DNA of 64,000 nucleotides from contig JADZGB010000048.1 of NCBI GenBank assembly GCA_020854105.1, positions 1 to 64,000 on the forward strand, given 5' to 3'. Below are positions 41,748 through 52,835 of this stretch, one piece after another. Under the pieces are notes generated by a model. That model did no database searches, was not told where the DNA came from, and saw only the letters and a list, made by a program, of their open reading frames with translations. This DNA comes from Burkholderiales bacterium (GTDB lineage: Bacteria; Pseudomonadota; Gammaproteobacteria; Burkholderiales; SHXO01). Within the stretch, counting starts at the first letter, position 1, and each line of letters opens with the position of its first letter. The position numbers and the translations under genes are program-made.

Positions 41748-43106
41748 TCAACTGCGCAATACCTGTAGCAGTGCCTCGAAGTCGCGGGCGATGTCCGGTG
41801 CCTCCTGACGCAGTTCCGCGATCTTTCTGCAGGCGTGGAGGACAGTGGTGTGATCCCGCCCCCCGAACGCGTCACCGATGTCGGGCAGACTCAGTTGCGT
41901 GAGTTCCTTGGCGAGCGCCATCGCCATCTGGCGCGGCCGGGCAACGTTGCGAGACCGGCGCTTCGAATACATCTCCGCGACCTTTATCTTGTAGTAGTCC
42001 GCCACCGTGCGCTGGATGTTCTCCACCGAAACCTGACGGAACTGCAGCGCAAGCAGATCCTTCAGCGCCTCGCGCGCCAGGTCCACGCTCAGGCCCTGAC
42101 CCACGAAGCGCGAATAGGCGATGACGCGCTTGAGCGCGCCTTCCAGTTCACGCACGTTTGACTGCACGTGCTTTGCGATGAAGAACGCCACGTCCTGTGG
42201 TAGTCCAATCCGGTCCGCCTCGGCCTTCTTCAGGAGGATCGCCACGCGCATCTCGAGTTCGGGCGGTTCGATGGCGACAGTGAGACCCCAGCCGAAGCGC
42301 GAGATCAGCCGATCTTCCATACCGCTGATCTCTTTCGGATAGGTGTCGCAGGAGATCACTAGTTGCTTGTGCGCTTCGATCAGCGCATTGAACGCGTAGA
42401 AGAATTCCTCCTGGGTCCGGTTCTTTCCGCTGAAGAACTGGATGTCGTCTATCAGCAGCAGATCCAGCGAGTGATAGAACTTCTTGAAGCCGTCGAACGC
42501 CTTGTGCTGATAGGCCCGCACGACATCGGAAACATACTGTTCCGCGTGGGTATACCGTGTCTTCGCGTCTGGCCGGTGCTGTTGTACGAGGTTGCCGATT
42601 GCCTGGAGAAGGTGAGTCTTGCCCAGGCCCACGCCTCCGTAGATGAACAGGGGGTTGTATGCAGTGCCGGGATGCTCGGCGACCTGTATGGCTGCAGCAC
42701 GGGCAAGTTGATTTGCCTTACCCGTTACCAGAGTATCAAAGGTGAACGACGGGTTCAGGCGAGAGACTTCCCTCCCGTGCTGAGCGGCGCCGTCTGCCCG
42801 GGGCGCATCTGGCTTGGTCCTTCCGCGCCGCTCGGTCTGGATCTGCGCTACTGCAGTGCCTGGCGAACCGGGCTGTCCCAGTTCCAGCATCACGGTGCAA
42901 TCGCTGCTGTCGCTGTCCCTGGCGAATTTCTCGATCGTGGGAAGGAAACGATCCTTTACCCACTGCAGGACGAACCGGTTGGGTGCCTCGACGAACAGCC
43001 TGCTGCCTTCACGGCGTGCGCGCAGGGGTTCTATCCAGGTGCGGAACTGCTGCGGCGGAAGCACCTCCTGGAAATGGGCCAGACACTTGGTCCACAAGGC
43101 GTCCAT
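41748..43106 (-). CDS. dnaA: Chromosomal replication initiator DnaA
   Basis: A 452-residue initiator. Domain I covers about 1-90, and a short linker ([14 protein letters not shown]) follows. The AAA+ domain III has [19 protein letters not shown] (Walker A) and [10 protein letters not shown] (Walker B). Domain IV has the DnaA signature [20 protein letters not shown]. It binds DnaA boxes at oriC and opens the duplex. It is divergent from rpmH; one perfect DnaA box lies in the gap. Confidence 0.97.
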   Translation of the reverse strand: MDALWTKCLAHFQEVLPPQQFRTWIEPLRARREGSRLFVEAPNRFVLQWVKDRFLPTIEKFARDSDSSDCTVMLELGQPGSPGTAVAQIQTERRGRTKPDAPRADGAAQHGREVSRLNPSFTFDTLVTGKANQLARAAAIQVAEHPGTAYNPLFIYGGVGLGKTHLLQAIGNLVQQHRPDAKTRYTHAEQYVSDVVRAYQHKAFDGFKKFYHSLDLLLIDDIQFFSGKNRTQEEFFYAFNALIEAHKQLVISCDTYPKEISGMEDRLISRFGWGLTVAIEPPELEMRVAILLKKAEADRIGLPQDVAFFIAKHVQSNVRELEGALKRVIAYSRFVGQGLSVDLAREALKDLLALQFRQVSVENIQRTVADYYKIKVAEMYSKRRSRNVARPRQMAMALAKELTQLSLPDIGDAFGGRDHTTVLHACRKIAELRQEAPDIARDFEALLQVLRS

Positions 43107-43195
43107 GAATCGAAGTCAGAGCCCTATTAAGTTAGGTAAAGAAAGTGGAGGGAGACCAGCGCGGGAGTCCGTCAGTTTAACAGCCGATAACTGAC

Positions 43196-43204
43196 TTATC
43201 CACA
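43196..43204 (+). promoter_or_regulatory. Perfect DnaA box between dnaA and rpmH
   Basis: TTATCCACA matches the DnaA consensus exactly. It lies 90 bases upstream of the dnaA start and 30 bases upstream of the rpmH -35 box. It could support dnaA autoregulation or belong to a bipartite origin with the sites between dnaA and dnaN. Confidence 0.7.
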
Positions 43205-43233
43205 GGATCCCCCTACAACGCAAGCCAGCCCGG

Positions 43234-43263
43234 TTGACAAGTGCCCGGGCCAAGCGCTGTAAT
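43234..43263 (+). promoter_or_regulatory. Sigma-70 promoter of rpmH
   Basis: TTGACA (43234-43239) and TGTAAT (43258-43263) are separated by 18 bases. Transcription would start near 43270, about 34 bases before the rpmH ATG. It probably drives rpmH, rnpA and yidD, and perhaps further genes. Confidence 0.75.
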
Positions 43264-43303
43264 AGCAGGCTTTCTCTATATATTTCAGTTCAGGAGGCGT
43301 TCC

Positions 43304-43438
43304 ATGAAGCGTACCTATCAGCCCTCCAAGGTCCGTCGGGCTCGCACACACGGGTTTCGCGCACGCATGAAGACGCTCGGCGGTCGCAAGGTCCTCAATG
43401 CGCGCCGTGCCAAGGGTCGGAAGCGGCTGGCCGTCTGA
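43304..43438 (+). CDS. rpmH: 50S ribosomal protein L34
   Basis: A 44-residue Arg/Lys-rich protein with the full L34 sequence ([20 protein letters not shown], then [20 protein letters not shown]). A strong AGGAGG site lies eight bases before the ATG. It is part of the large ribosomal subunit and the first gene of the rightward origin-flanking run. Confidence 0.98.
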   Translation: MKRTYQPSKVRRARTHGFRARMKTLGGRKVLNARRAKGRKRLAV

Positions 43439-43836
43439 TTCCATTCGGCAGCGCGGGATCCGATTGCCAGGGATACTCGAAGTCCCGGCAACGGTTTTCC
43501 TGGCATCGACGCCTGCACAGCGCCGCGCAGTTTCGCGCCGCGATGCGGGGCAGACGACACGGCGGCAAATGGTTCGTCGTATGCGTGGTGCCAAATGATC
43601 TTTCCCATGATCGCCTTGGCCTGATCGTCGGAAAGCGGCTGACTCGTACATCGGTCGCCCGCAACTCGATCAAGCGTATGATCCGGGAGTCGTTCCGTAC
43701 TCGTGTCGCAGGTGCGGTCGGTACGGGGCGCGACATCGTGGTTCAACTGCGTGCGCCGCCCGGTAATTCCCGGTTGGGCCGTGAAGAGCTCGCAAGCCTG
43801 CTGGCGAAGGCAGCCGACCTGATACCTCCCAAGTGA
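43435..43836 (+). CDS. rnpA: Ribonuclease P protein component, non-canonical start
   Basis: The protein subunit of RNase P, which matures tRNA 5' ends. The core is clear: [35 protein letters not shown] and the RNR-type motif [13 protein letters not shown]. The frame has no ATG, GTG or TTG between rpmH and the core. The only candidate is CTG 43435, overlapping the rpmH stop as CTGA, or the ATT just after it. From CTG the product is 133 residues, within the usual size. A frame error upstream is the alternative. Confidence 0.88.
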   Translation: MIPFGSAGSDCQGYSKSRQRFSWHRRLHSAAQFRAAMRGRRHGGKWFVVCVVPNDLSHDRLGLIVGKRLTRTSVARNSIKRMIRESFRTRVAGAVGTGRDIVVQLRAPPGNSRLGREELASLLAKAADLIPPK

Positions 43837-44042
43837 AGCACATCGGCGTACTCATGATCCGGATCTATCAGTGGACCCTGAGCCCCTTGATCGGGCCGAG
43901 GTGCCGCTTTCATCCGACCTGTTCCGACTATGCCATCGAGGCGCTTGGCCGGTACGGTGCCGTACGCGGCACCGGCCTGGCGCTGCGTCGCCTGGCCAGG
44001 TGCCACCCCTGGCATGCGGGCGGCGTGGATCCCGTTCCCTGA
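43833..44042 (+). CDS. yidD: Membrane protein insertion efficiency factor YidD
   Basis: A 69-residue YidD with the family pattern IRIYQWTLSPLIGPRCRFHP, then CSDYAIEALGRYGAVRG and CHPWHAGGVDPVP. It is a membrane-associated small protein aiding YidC-dependent insertion. Start GTG 43833 overlaps the rnpA stop (GTGA). It lies 17 bases before yidC. Confidence 0.95.
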   Translation: MKHIGVLMIRIYQWTLSPLIGPRCRFHPTCSDYAIEALGRYGAVRGTGLALRRLARCHPWHAGGVDPVP

Positions 44043-44059
44043 ATCGTTCAACTCCTTCG

Positions 44060-45706
44060 ATGGATAGCTATCGCCTGATTGTTGGCGCCGTGTTCGCGGT
44101 GGCCGTTTTCATGCTGTTCGATGCCTGGATGCGCGAGCGCGCGCCTGTAGCCCCGGCACCGCAGGCAGGACAATCCGCTCCGGCAGGACAACAGCCGCCT
44201 GTCCCAACCGTTTCGGGCGGCAGCGCCGCGACGGCGCCCGCCCTTCCCGGAGCCGCCGCTGGAGCCGTACCAGGCGAGCGGATCACCGTACGCACCGACA
44301 CGCTCTTCGTCGAGATCGATACCAACGGCGGCTACCTTCGACGCGTGGAGCTTCTGCAGCATCGCGCGCGCGAACAAGCGGACCATAATTTCGTGCTGCT
44401 GAACGAGTCTGGCCAACACACTTACATCGCGCAGAGCGGACTCGCGACGCCAGGACTTCCCAATCACAACAGCAGGTTCAGCGCACAAAAGACTAACTAC
44501 GCACTAGACCCGGGAGCGGGCGAGATCAAGGTCGAACTCACCGCGCAAGGTGACGCCGGCACGCTGCTGAAGACCTTTACGTTCAGGCGCAACAGCTATC
44601 TGATCGACGTTGCCCTGGCGGTGACCAATACGCGCAGCGAACCGCTCGATGCACACGCGTACTTCCAGCTGGTGCGGGACCAATCCGCGCCCGACGGCTC
44701 GTCCAAGGTCATGCCGACCTACAACGGAATCGAGATCTATACCGATGCGCAGAAGCTGACCAAGGTCAAGTTCGACGACGTCGCTGACGGCACCGCGAAG
44801 TACCCGGCGAACAGCAAGGACGGCTGGGTGGCCATCGTCCAGCATTACTTCCTGGCCGCCTGGCTGCCGAGGGGTGGCGCGGAGCGGGAGTTCTTCGCGC
44901 GCAGACTGGACAACGGGCTGATCGCTGCCGGCGTTATCGTACCGATGGGGTCGATCGCACCGGCTGCGACCCAGACCTTCAGCGTGCCGCTATATGTCGG
45001 TCCGCAGGAGCAGGATCTGTTGAAGGGCTTGTCCCCCGGGCTGGAATTGGCCGTCGATTACGGCTGGCTCAGGGTGGTGGCAGTGCCTCTTTTCTGGGTG
45101 CTGAGCAAGATCCACGACTTCGTCGGCAACTGGGGCGTGGCGATCATCATTCTCACCGTGCTGATCAAGCTCGTGTTCTATCCGCTCAGCGCTGCGAGCT
45201 ACAAGTCGATGGCGCGGATGAAGGTGGTGGCGCCCAAGCTGCAGAAGCTGAAGGAACGCTACGGGGACGACAGGCAGAAGCTGCACCAGGCGATGATCGA
45301 GTTGTACAAGACGGAGAAGATCAATCCCTTGGGCGGATGTCTTCCAATCCTGGTGCAGATTCCGGTGTTCATCGCGCTCTACTGGGTGCTGCTCCTCAGC
45401 GTGGAATTGCGCCACGCGCCGTTTTACTTCTGGATCAAAGACTTATCTACCCCTGACCCGTATTACATCCTACCCGTGCTGATGGGTGCCACGATGTTCA
45501 TCCAGACGTGGCTGAACCCCACGCCCCCCGATCCCATGCAGGCCCGCCTCATGAAGATCATGCCCGTCGCATTCAGCATCTTCTTCTTCTTCTTCCCCGC
45601 CGGTCTGGTTCTCTATTGGCTGGTGAACAACGTGCTGTCCATTGGCCAGCAGTGGCATATCACTCGGACCATAGAGCGCGCGAAGGCCGCGCATGGAGCA
45701 GCGTGA
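44060..45706 (+). CDS. yidC: Membrane protein insertase YidC
   Basis: A 548-residue insertase. An N-terminal membrane helix (LIVGAVFAVAVFMLFDAWM) precedes a Pro/Ala-rich linker (about 35-80), the large periplasmic beta-sandwich (about 85-340) and the C-terminal five-helix 60KD_IMP domain (NWGVAIIILTVLIKLVFYPL, then LGGCLPILVQIPVFIALYWV). It inserts and folds inner-membrane proteins, including ATP synthase subunits encoded further right. The last 14 bases overlap mnmE. Confidence 0.97.
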   Translation: MDSYRLIVGAVFAVAVFMLFDAWMRERAPVAPAPQAGQSAPAGQQPPVPTVSGGSAATAPALPGAAAGAVPGERITVRTDTLFVEIDTNGGYLRRVELLQHRAREQADHNFVLLNESGQHTYIAQSGLATPGLPNHNSRFSAQKTNYALDPGAGEIKVELTAQGDAGTLLKTFTFRRNSYLIDVALAVTNTRSEPLDAHAYFQLVRDQSAPDGSSKVMPTYNGIEIYTDAQKLTKVKFDDVADGTAKYPANSKDGWVAIVQHYFLAAWLPRGGAEREFFARRLDNGLIAAGVIVPMGSIAPAATQTFSVPLYVGPQEQDLLKGLSPGLELAVDYGWLRVVAVPLFWVLSKIHDFVGNWGVAIIILTVLIKLVFYPLSAASYKSMARMKVVAPKLQKLKERYGDDRQKLHQAMIELYKTEKINPLGGCLPILVQIPVFIALYWVLLLSVELRHAPFYFWIKDLSTPDPYYILPVLMGATMFIQTWLNPTPPDPMQARLMKIMPVAFSIFFFFFPAGLVLYWLVNNVLSIGQQWHITRTIERAKAAHGAA

Positions 45707-47009
45707 TCTGATTGCCGCGATCGCCACCGCGGCCGGCACGGCCGCGGTGGGCATCGTCAGGCTGTCCGGATCCGGGCTGCAGCGGTTGTTCGGGCCGCTG
45801 CTCGGACGGGCTGCGTTGCAGCCACGCATTGCGACGCTTTGCCGTTTCCGAGACGCCGGTTCAGAAGTACTGGATGAAGGATTGGCCCTGTACTTCCCCG
45901 GCCCCGCATCCTATACGGGGGAGGACGTCCTGGAACTTCAGGGACATGGCGGGCAGGCGGTACTCGAGAGCGTTCTGGCACGCTGTCTCGAGCTCGGTGC
46001 GCGGCCCGCGCAACCGGGAGAGTTCACCTACCGCGCCTATCTGAACGGGCGGATGGACCTGGCCCAGGCTGAAGCCGTTGCGGATCTAATCGAGGCCAAG
46101 TCGGCCGCGGCCGCGCGTTCTGCGCTGCACGCCCTCTCCGGGGATTTCTCGGAAAGGGTAAACGCCATCGCTCAGGCGATCGCCAAGCTCCGCGTACAAG
46201 CCGAGGCCTACCTCGATTTCCCCGAGGACGACGTGGATTTTTTCTCCATGGTGGAGGCCGAGGCGCCGTTGCAGTCCATCCGAAGCCAGCTTCGTACATT
46301 GAAGCGAAGCGCACAACGTGGCCAGTTGCTGCGCGGCGCGCGTGTCGTTCTTGCCGGGCCACCCAATGTCGGTAAATCGAGCCTGCTCAATCGGCTGGCT
46401 CAGGAGGACATCGCGATCGTCACCGCTACGCCCGGGACCACCCGGGACGTGGTGCGCGCCACCATACAGCTACACGGGGTGTCGATCGAATTGCTCGACA
46501 CCGCCGGACTCCGCACGTCGTTGGACCCGATCGAACAGCTCGGCATGGAACGGACTCGGGCGAGCCTCGAATGTGCGGATCTGGCATTGGCCGTGGAGGA
46601 CGCCAGCGCACCGGAGCCGGATCCGCTCCTCATGCCCGATCTCGGTTGCCCGGCGATTCGGGTGCTGAACAAGGTCGACCTCTGTCATGAGGTTCAGTCT
46701 GACCCCATCGCGCAAGGCGTCTACGTCTCCGCCGTGACCGGCGAGGGACTGGAGGAACTCCGGGAAGCGATTGCGTCCCATCTGGGGCTGCGTGAACTGC
46801 AGGAAGGAGCCTTTCTCGCGCGAGCACGTCATCTGCGCCAGCTCGATCTCTCACTCCAGCACATCGACGCGTGTTTCGGCTGCCTCGACGTGGTTCTGCT
46901 CGCCGAGGAATTGCGCATGGCGCAACAGGCGCTGGGGGAGATCGTCGGCCAGACCACGGCCGAGGAATTGCTCGGGCAGATCTTCGCAGAGTTCTGCATC
47001 GGCAAATAG
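45693..47009 (+). CDS. mnmE: tRNA modification GTPase MnmE
   Basis: A 438-residue GTPase. The N-terminal tetrahydrofolate-binding domain (about 1-115) is followed by helices and the inserted G domain (about 210-370) with GPPNVGKSSLLNRL, the switch TPGTTRDVV, DTAGL and NKVD. The C-terminal CIGK holds the catalytic-loop Cys. With MnmG it makes the cmnm5 modification of wobble U34. The start overlaps yidC, suggesting coupling. Confidence 0.97.
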   Translation: MEQRDLIAAIATAAGTAAVGIVRLSGSGLQRLFGPLLGRAALQPRIATLCRFRDAGSEVLDEGLALYFPGPASYTGEDVLELQGHGGQAVLESVLARCLELGARPAQPGEFTYRAYLNGRMDLAQAEAVADLIEAKSAAAARSALHALSGDFSERVNAIAQAIAKLRVQAEAYLDFPEDDVDFFSMVEAEAPLQSIRSQLRTLKRSAQRGQLLRGARVVLAGPPNVGKSSLLNRLAQEDIAIVTATPGTTRDVVRATIQLHGVSIELLDTAGLRTSLDPIEQLGMERTRASLECADLALAVEDASAPEPDPLLMPDLGCPAIRVLNKVDLCHEVQSDPIAQGVYVSAVTGEGLEELREAIASHLGLRELQEGAFLARARHLRQLDLSLQHIDACFGCLDVVLLAEELRMAQQALGEIVGQTTAEELLGQIFAEFCIGK

Positions 47010-47012
47010 CTG

Positions 47013-47051
47013 GTGATGTTCCACGTGGAACAGTTCCACGTGGAACATCAC
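47013..47051. promoter_or_regulatory. parS: Double parS site forming a 39-bp palindrome
   Basis: Two 16-bp parS-type sites adjoin: TGTTCCACGTGGAACA (47017-47032) and AGTTCCACGTGGAACA (47032-47047), sharing one base. Together with flanking bases they form a 39-bp perfect inverted repeat centred on A47032. The first matches the chromosomal parS core used by proteobacterial ParB. It lies in the mnmE-mnmG gap, about 2.6 kb before parA and parB. ParB should load here for origin segregation. Confidence 0.93.
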
Positions 47052-47088
47052 TTCTATATTATTCGGTACCTTTAGTAGGCCAATTCAG

Positions 47089-48993
47089 ATGGCTTGGACA
47101 GACGTTTTCGACGTCATCGTGGTCGGGGGAGGGCACGCAGGAACGGAAGCAGCGCTCGCGTCTGCGAGACTCGGCTGCCGCACGCTCCTGTTGACGCACA
47201 GCATCGACACGCTCGGTCAGATGTCGTGCAATCCCTCGATAGGCGGAATCGGAAAGGGACATCTGGTTCGGGAAATCGACGCGCTCGATGGGCTGATGGC
47301 GCATGCCGCGGATCGTTCGGGTATTCAGTTCCGGACGCTGAATGCTAGCAAGGGGCCTGCGGTGCGTGCTACCCGTGCCCAAGCCGATCGGATGCTGTAT
47401 CGGCGCACCGTCCGTAGCGCCTTGGAGAACGCCGAGAACCTGCTGATCATGCAGCAGGCAGTCGACGACATGGTCCTCGACCAGGGTCAGGTAGCAGGCG
47501 TTATCACACAGATCGGCCTGCGGCTCGGGGCGCGCGCGGTCGTTCTGACCGCCGGCACCTTTCTCGGCGGGCTGATTCACGTTGGTCTCGCCAATTATCA
47601 GGGCGGCAGGGCGGGCGATCCTCCGTCCGTTTCTCTCGCGGCGCGACTGCGTGAGCTGAATCTGCCCGCAGGACGGCTCAAGACGGGCACACCACCGCGC
47701 CTCGACGGTCGAACCATCGACTTCGATGCGATGGAACGGCAGTCCGGCGACGATCCGCGCCCCGTGTTCTCGTTTCTCGGATCACGGGAGGAACATCCAG
47801 CGCAGGTTCCCTGCTGGATCGCGTACACCAATCCGACCACGCACGAGATCATCCGGGGTGCACTCGATCGCTCTCCCATGTACACCGGCGTCATCGAAGG
47901 CGTGGGACCGCGCTACTGTCCGTCGGTGGAAGACAAGGTCGTCCGGTTCGCCGACAAGTCCAGTCACCAGGTATTCCTCGAGCCGGAGGGCCTGCAGACG
48001 CACGAGATCTATCCGAACGGCGTTTCCACCAGCCTGCCGTACGACGCGCAGCTACGCCTCGTACGCTCGATCAAGGGGTTGGAGAAGGCGCACATCACGC
48101 GGCCAGGCTATGCCATTGAGTACGACTATTTCGACCCGCGGGGCCTGCTGAGAACCCTGGAAACGAAGGCAATCAGCGGGTTGTATTTTGCCGGGCAGAT
48201 CAATGGCACGACCGGGTACGAGGAGGCCGCTGCGCAGGGTCTGCTTGCAGGCATGAATGCCGCGCTGCGTGTTCGCGACAGGGAACAATGGATACCGGGC
48301 CGCGAGCTGGCCTACCTCGGGGTGCTGGTTGATGATCTGACCACCTGTGGCGTTACCGAACCGTACCGCATGTTTACCAGCCGCGCGGAGTTTCGCCTGC
48401 AGCTGCGTGAGGACAATGCGGATCTGCGTCTCACTGAACTTGGCCATCGGCTCGGCGTTGTCGGTGAAATGCGTTATCGAAGGACTTGCGAGAAGCGGGA
48501 GCTGATCGAGCGGGAACGTCAGCGTCTTCGCGACACCTGGGTCAATCCCCGCAATCTGGCGACTGAACGGCAGATCGAACTGTTCGGGCAGCCTCTGGAG
48601 CGGGATTTCACGCTCGAGGAGCTGTTGCGCCGCCCCGGTGTCGGGTACCCGACCCTCGCGGACCTCGCAGGAGCAGACGCCGGTGTCGCTGTGGGGGCTG
48701 TCGGTGAACAGATCGAGATCCAGGTGAAGTACGAAGGCTATATCGAGCGCCAACAGACGGAAATCGAAAGAATGCGTGCCCAGGAGGAATGGATCATTCC
48801 AGAGAAACTGGATTTCGCTTCGGTGCGCGGTCTTTCGAACGAGGTGAGACAGAAGCTTCAGGCGCAACGACCCGAGACACTCGGTCACGCGGCGCGGATT
48901 CCCGGAGTGACGCCTGCTGCAATCTCGCTGTTGGCGGTGCATCTGAAGCGCCTGCGTGCCTCGTCGGCTGCTTCCGCGGTCAGCGCGGCATGA
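47089..48993 (+). CDS. mnmG: tRNA uridine-5-carboxymethylaminomethyl modification enzyme MnmG
   Basis: A 634-residue FAD enzyme (GidA). The dinucleotide motif is [20 protein letters not shown], followed by [20 protein letters not shown] and, further on, the conserved [13 protein letters not shown] and [19 protein letters not shown]. The C-terminal helical domain interacts with MnmE. It catalyses U34 modification with MnmE. A leader of about 40 bases after the parS palindrome precedes the ATG; the palindrome could affect its transcription. Confidence 0.97.
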   Translation: MAWTDVFDVIVVGGGHAGTEAALASARLGCRTLLLTHSIDTLGQMSCNPSIGGIGKGHLVREIDALDGLMAHAADRSGIQFRTLNASKGPAVRATRAQADRMLYRRTVRSALENAENLLIMQQAVDDMVLDQGQVAGVITQIGLRLGARAVVLTAGTFLGGLIHVGLANYQGGRAGDPPSVSLAARLRELNLPAGRLKTGTPPRLDGRTIDFDAMERQSGDDPRPVFSFLGSREEHPAQVPCWIAYTNPTTHEIIRGALDRSPMYTGVIEGVGPRYCPSVEDKVVRFADKSSHQVFLEPEGLQTHEIYPNGVSTSLPYDAQLRLVRSIKGLEKAHITRPGYAIEYDYFDPRGLLRTLETKAISGLYFAGQINGTTGYEEAAAQGLLAGMNAALRVRDREQWIPGRELAYLGVLVDDLTTCGVTEPYRMFTSRAEFRLQLREDNADLRLTELGHRLGVVGEMRYRRTCEKRELIERERQRLRDTWVNPRNLATERQIELFGQPLERDFTLEELLRRPGVGYPTLADLAGADAGVAVGAVGEQIEIQVKYEGYIERQQTEIERMRAQEEWIIPEKLDFASVRGLSNEVRQKLQAQRPETLGHAARIPGVTPAAISLLAVHLKRLRASSAASAVSAA

Positions 48994-49640
48994 CGGCAAG
49001 CCGAGACTCCGACCTGGCCGCGCAGCTGGTGGCGGGCTCCGCGGAACTTGGGCTCCCTCTGCCCGAGTCGCAGTGTGAGCAATTGCTCACTTATCTCGCG
49101 CTTCTGCACAAGTGGAATCGCGTCTACAACCTGACCGCAATCCGGCAACGAGCAAAATGGGTGAGTCATCACATACTGGATTCACTAGCGGTGGTGCGCC
49201 ATCTACCGCCTGGCGCCATGGTTGACATCGGAACCGGCGCTGGCCTGCCGGGCATTCCGGTGGCGATTGCGCAGCCCGAGCGTTCCGTCGTCTTGCTGGA
49301 CAGCAACCACAAGAAAGGGGCGTTTCTGCAGCAGGCGGCCATCGAATGCGGGCTGCGCAACTGTAGCGTCCACGTCGGCCGCGCCGAGGACTGGAGGCCC
49401 GCCACCCGCTTCGAAGGTGCCATCTCGCGTGCGTTTACCGATCTGACCGGCTTTGCGGAAGCCGCCCGCGGTCTGGTCCGACCCGGCGGCTGGCTCGCGG
49501 CCATGAAGGGGGTCCATCCGGACGAGGAACTGGCTCTTCTGCCTTCATGGGTCGAAGTCGACCGGGTCATTCCACTGGAGGTGCCCGGGATGCGTGCTGC
49601 ACGGCACCTGATTCTCATGAACTTGCGAGGCACCGGATGA
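48990..49640 (+). CDS. rsmG: 16S rRNA m7G527 methyltransferase
   Basis: A 216-residue SAM-dependent methyltransferase (GidB). The SAM motif is [16 protein letters not shown], with the N-terminal [17 protein letters not shown] typical of the family and [18 protein letters not shown] downstream. Its ATG overlaps the mnmG stop (ATGA). It methylates G527 in the 530 loop; loss in other bacteria gives low-level streptomycin resistance. Confidence 0.96.
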   Translation: MTASRDSDLAAQLVAGSAELGLPLPESQCEQLLTYLALLHKWNRVYNLTAIRQRAKWVSHHILDSLAVVRHLPPGAMVDIGTGAGLPGIPVAIAQPERSVVLLDSNHKKGAFLQQAAIECGLRNCSVHVGRAEDWRPATRFEGAISRAFTDLTGFAEAARGLVRPGGWLAAMKGVHPDEELALLPSWVEVDRVIPLEVPGMRAARHLILMNLRGTG

Positions 49641-50401
49641 GCGCGCGCGTTCTGGCCATCACGAATCAGAAGGGTGGGGTAGGAAAGACCACGACCAGCA
49701 TCAACCTGGCTGCCAGCCTCGCGCTCGCCGGACGCAGGGTGCTCCTCGTCGATCTCGATCCGCAGGGAAACGCAACAATGGGCAGCGGTGTGGACAAGCG
49801 CAAGCTGCAACGCACCGTATATCAGGTGCTGCTGGGCACAAGTGACGCGTCCGCCGCGATCGTGAAGGGCAGTACCGGCTTCGATCTGCTCCCCGCCAAT
49901 CGCGAGCTTGCCGGGGCGGAAGTCGAACTGATCGACCTGCCGCAACGTGAAACGCGGCTTCAGTCCGCGCTCGGCTCCGTGGCCGACCGATACGACTTCA
50001 TCCTGCTCGACTGCCCCCCCGCCCTCAATCTGCTTACCGTGAACGGGTTGTGCGCGGCGCATGCGGTGATGATTCCAATGCAGTGCGAGTACTACGCGCT
50101 CGAAGGACTTTCCGATCTGGTGCAGACGATCAAGAAGGTGCGCGTGAGTCTCAACCCGGATCTGGAGATCGAGGGTTTGCTGCGCACCATGTACGACCCG
50201 CGCAACACCCTGGCGCAGCAGGTCTCCGAACAACTGCAGAAGCATTTCGGCGACAAGGTCTACCGCACGGTCATTCCGCGCAACGTCAGGCTGGCTGAAG
50301 CCCCGAGCCACGGCATTCCCGTCATCGCGCTCGACAAGCAGTCCAAGGGCGCGCTCGCCTATCTCGCACTCGCCGGTGAGATGCTATCCAAGGCCGCATG
50401 A
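49637..50401 (+). CDS. parA: Chromosome partitioning ATPase ParA
   Basis: A 254-residue chromosomal ParA (Soj). The deviant Walker A KGGVGKTTTSINLAASLA lies at about residues 12-29, the A' motif is LLVDLDPQGNATMG, and Walker B is FILLDCPPALNLLTVN. No N-terminal helix-turn-helix is present, as in chromosomal types. The start overlaps the rsmG stop (ATGA). It moves ParB-parS complexes; the sites lie 2.6 kb upstream. Confidence 0.96.
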   Translation: MSARVLAITNQKGGVGKTTTSINLAASLALAGRRVLLVDLDPQGNATMGSGVDKRKLQRTVYQVLLGTSDASAAIVKGSTGFDLLPANRELAGAEVELIDLPQRETRLQSALGSVADRYDFILLDCPPALNLLTVNGLCAAHAVMIPMQCEYYALEGLSDLVQTIKKVRVSLNPDLEIEGLLRTMYDPRNTLAQQVSEQLQKHFGDKVYRTVIPRNVRLAEAPSHGIPVIALDKQSKGALAYLALAGEMLSKAA

Positions 50402-50409
50402 GAGGAACC

Positions 50410-51267
50410 ATGAACGCGAAACTGAAGGGTCTGGGCAGAGGACTTGACGCGCTGCTGGGCGAGAGCGAGCCCTTACCCTCAAGGGACCGGCTGACCGACC
50501 TTCGAGTTTCGCGGCTGCAGCCTGGCCGGTATCAGCCGCGCACCCAGATCGATCCCGAGTCCATCGCTGACCTGGCCAGTTCGATACGCGTGCAGGGCGT
50601 GATGCAGCCCATCCTGGTCCGTCCGGTGGACGGAGGCATGTACGAAATCATCGCTGGCGAGCGCCGCTGGCGAGCCGCGACGGCAGCTGGCCTCGACTCG
50701 GTACCGGTCCTGATCCGGGAGGTGGACGACGAGCACGCGCTCGCCATGGCGCTGATCGAGAACATCCAGCGCGAGAACCTCAATCCGCTGGAGGAGGCGC
50801 AGGGCGTGCAGCGCCTGGTCGCCGAGTTCGGCATGACGCATGAGCAGGCTGCGGAAGCCGTCGGCCGGTCGCGCAGCGGCGTGAGCAACCTCCTGCGGCT
50901 GCTGGGATTGGCCAAACCGGTACAGGAACTGGTTCTGCGCAAGCGCCTGGACATGGGGCATGCAAGAGCGCTGCTGCCCCTGCCGCCCGCATTGCAGATC
51001 GAACTGGCCAATCGCATCGATCAGGACGGTTTGTCGGTGCGGGAGGCAGAGGCCCTGGTACGCCGGCAGCTCGCGCCGCGCACGGCGACTCCGGCGCGGA
51101 CCGGGAACGCCGACGTGAGGCGTTTGCAGGAGGAGCTTGCAGATGCGCTCGGCACGCGCGTCGAGATCTTGACCGGCCGCGGCGCATCGGGGCGGATGGT
51201 TATCCATTACGGCGATCTCGATCAGCTGGACGGCATTCTTGCAAAGATTCGACCAAATCCGCTTTGA
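50410..51267 (+). CDS. parB: Chromosome partitioning protein ParB
   Basis: A 285-residue CTP-dependent clamp. The N-terminus (KLKGLGRGLDALLG) is the ParA-contact peptide. The CTP-binding region includes IRVQGVMQPILVRPV and IIAGERRWRAATAAG, the helix-turn-helix covers THEQAAEAVGRSRSGVSNLL, and the C-terminal dimerisation domain ends at residue 285. I prefer ATG 50410, which has AGAGGA seven bases upstream. An ATG at 50398 overlapping the parA stop would add four residues. Confidence 0.96.
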   Translation: MNAKLKGLGRGLDALLGESEPLPSRDRLTDLRVSRLQPGRYQPRTQIDPESIADLASSIRVQGVMQPILVRPVDGGMYEIIAGERRWRAATAAGLDSVPVLIREVDDEHALAMALIENIQRENLNPLEEAQGVQRLVAEFGMTHEQAAEAVGRSRSGVSNLLRLLGLAKPVQELVLRKRLDMGHARALLPLPPALQIELANRIDQDGLSVREAEALVRRQLAPRTATPARTGNADVRRLQEELADALGTRVEILTGRGASGRMVIHYGDLDQLDGILAKIRPNPL

Positions 51268-51292
51268 CGCGGCGCGTCAGGACGATCATAAT
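51264..51292 (+). promoter_or_regulatory. Sigma-70 promoter of the atp operon
   Basis: TTGACG (51264-51269) and CATAAT (51287-51292) are spaced by 17 bases. The -35 overlaps the parB stop codon. Transcription would begin near 51299, about 38 bases before the atpI ATG. This makes a TTG start at 51301 for atpI unlikely. Confidence 0.7.
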
Positions 51293-51336
51293 CGCGGGCT
51301 TTGTTGGCCCGGTTCCGCGGGCCGTCGAGCATACCG

Positions 51337-52807
<1,471 letters not shown>

Positions 52808-52835
52808 GCACTAACGAAACGACGGGAGTGTCGCA

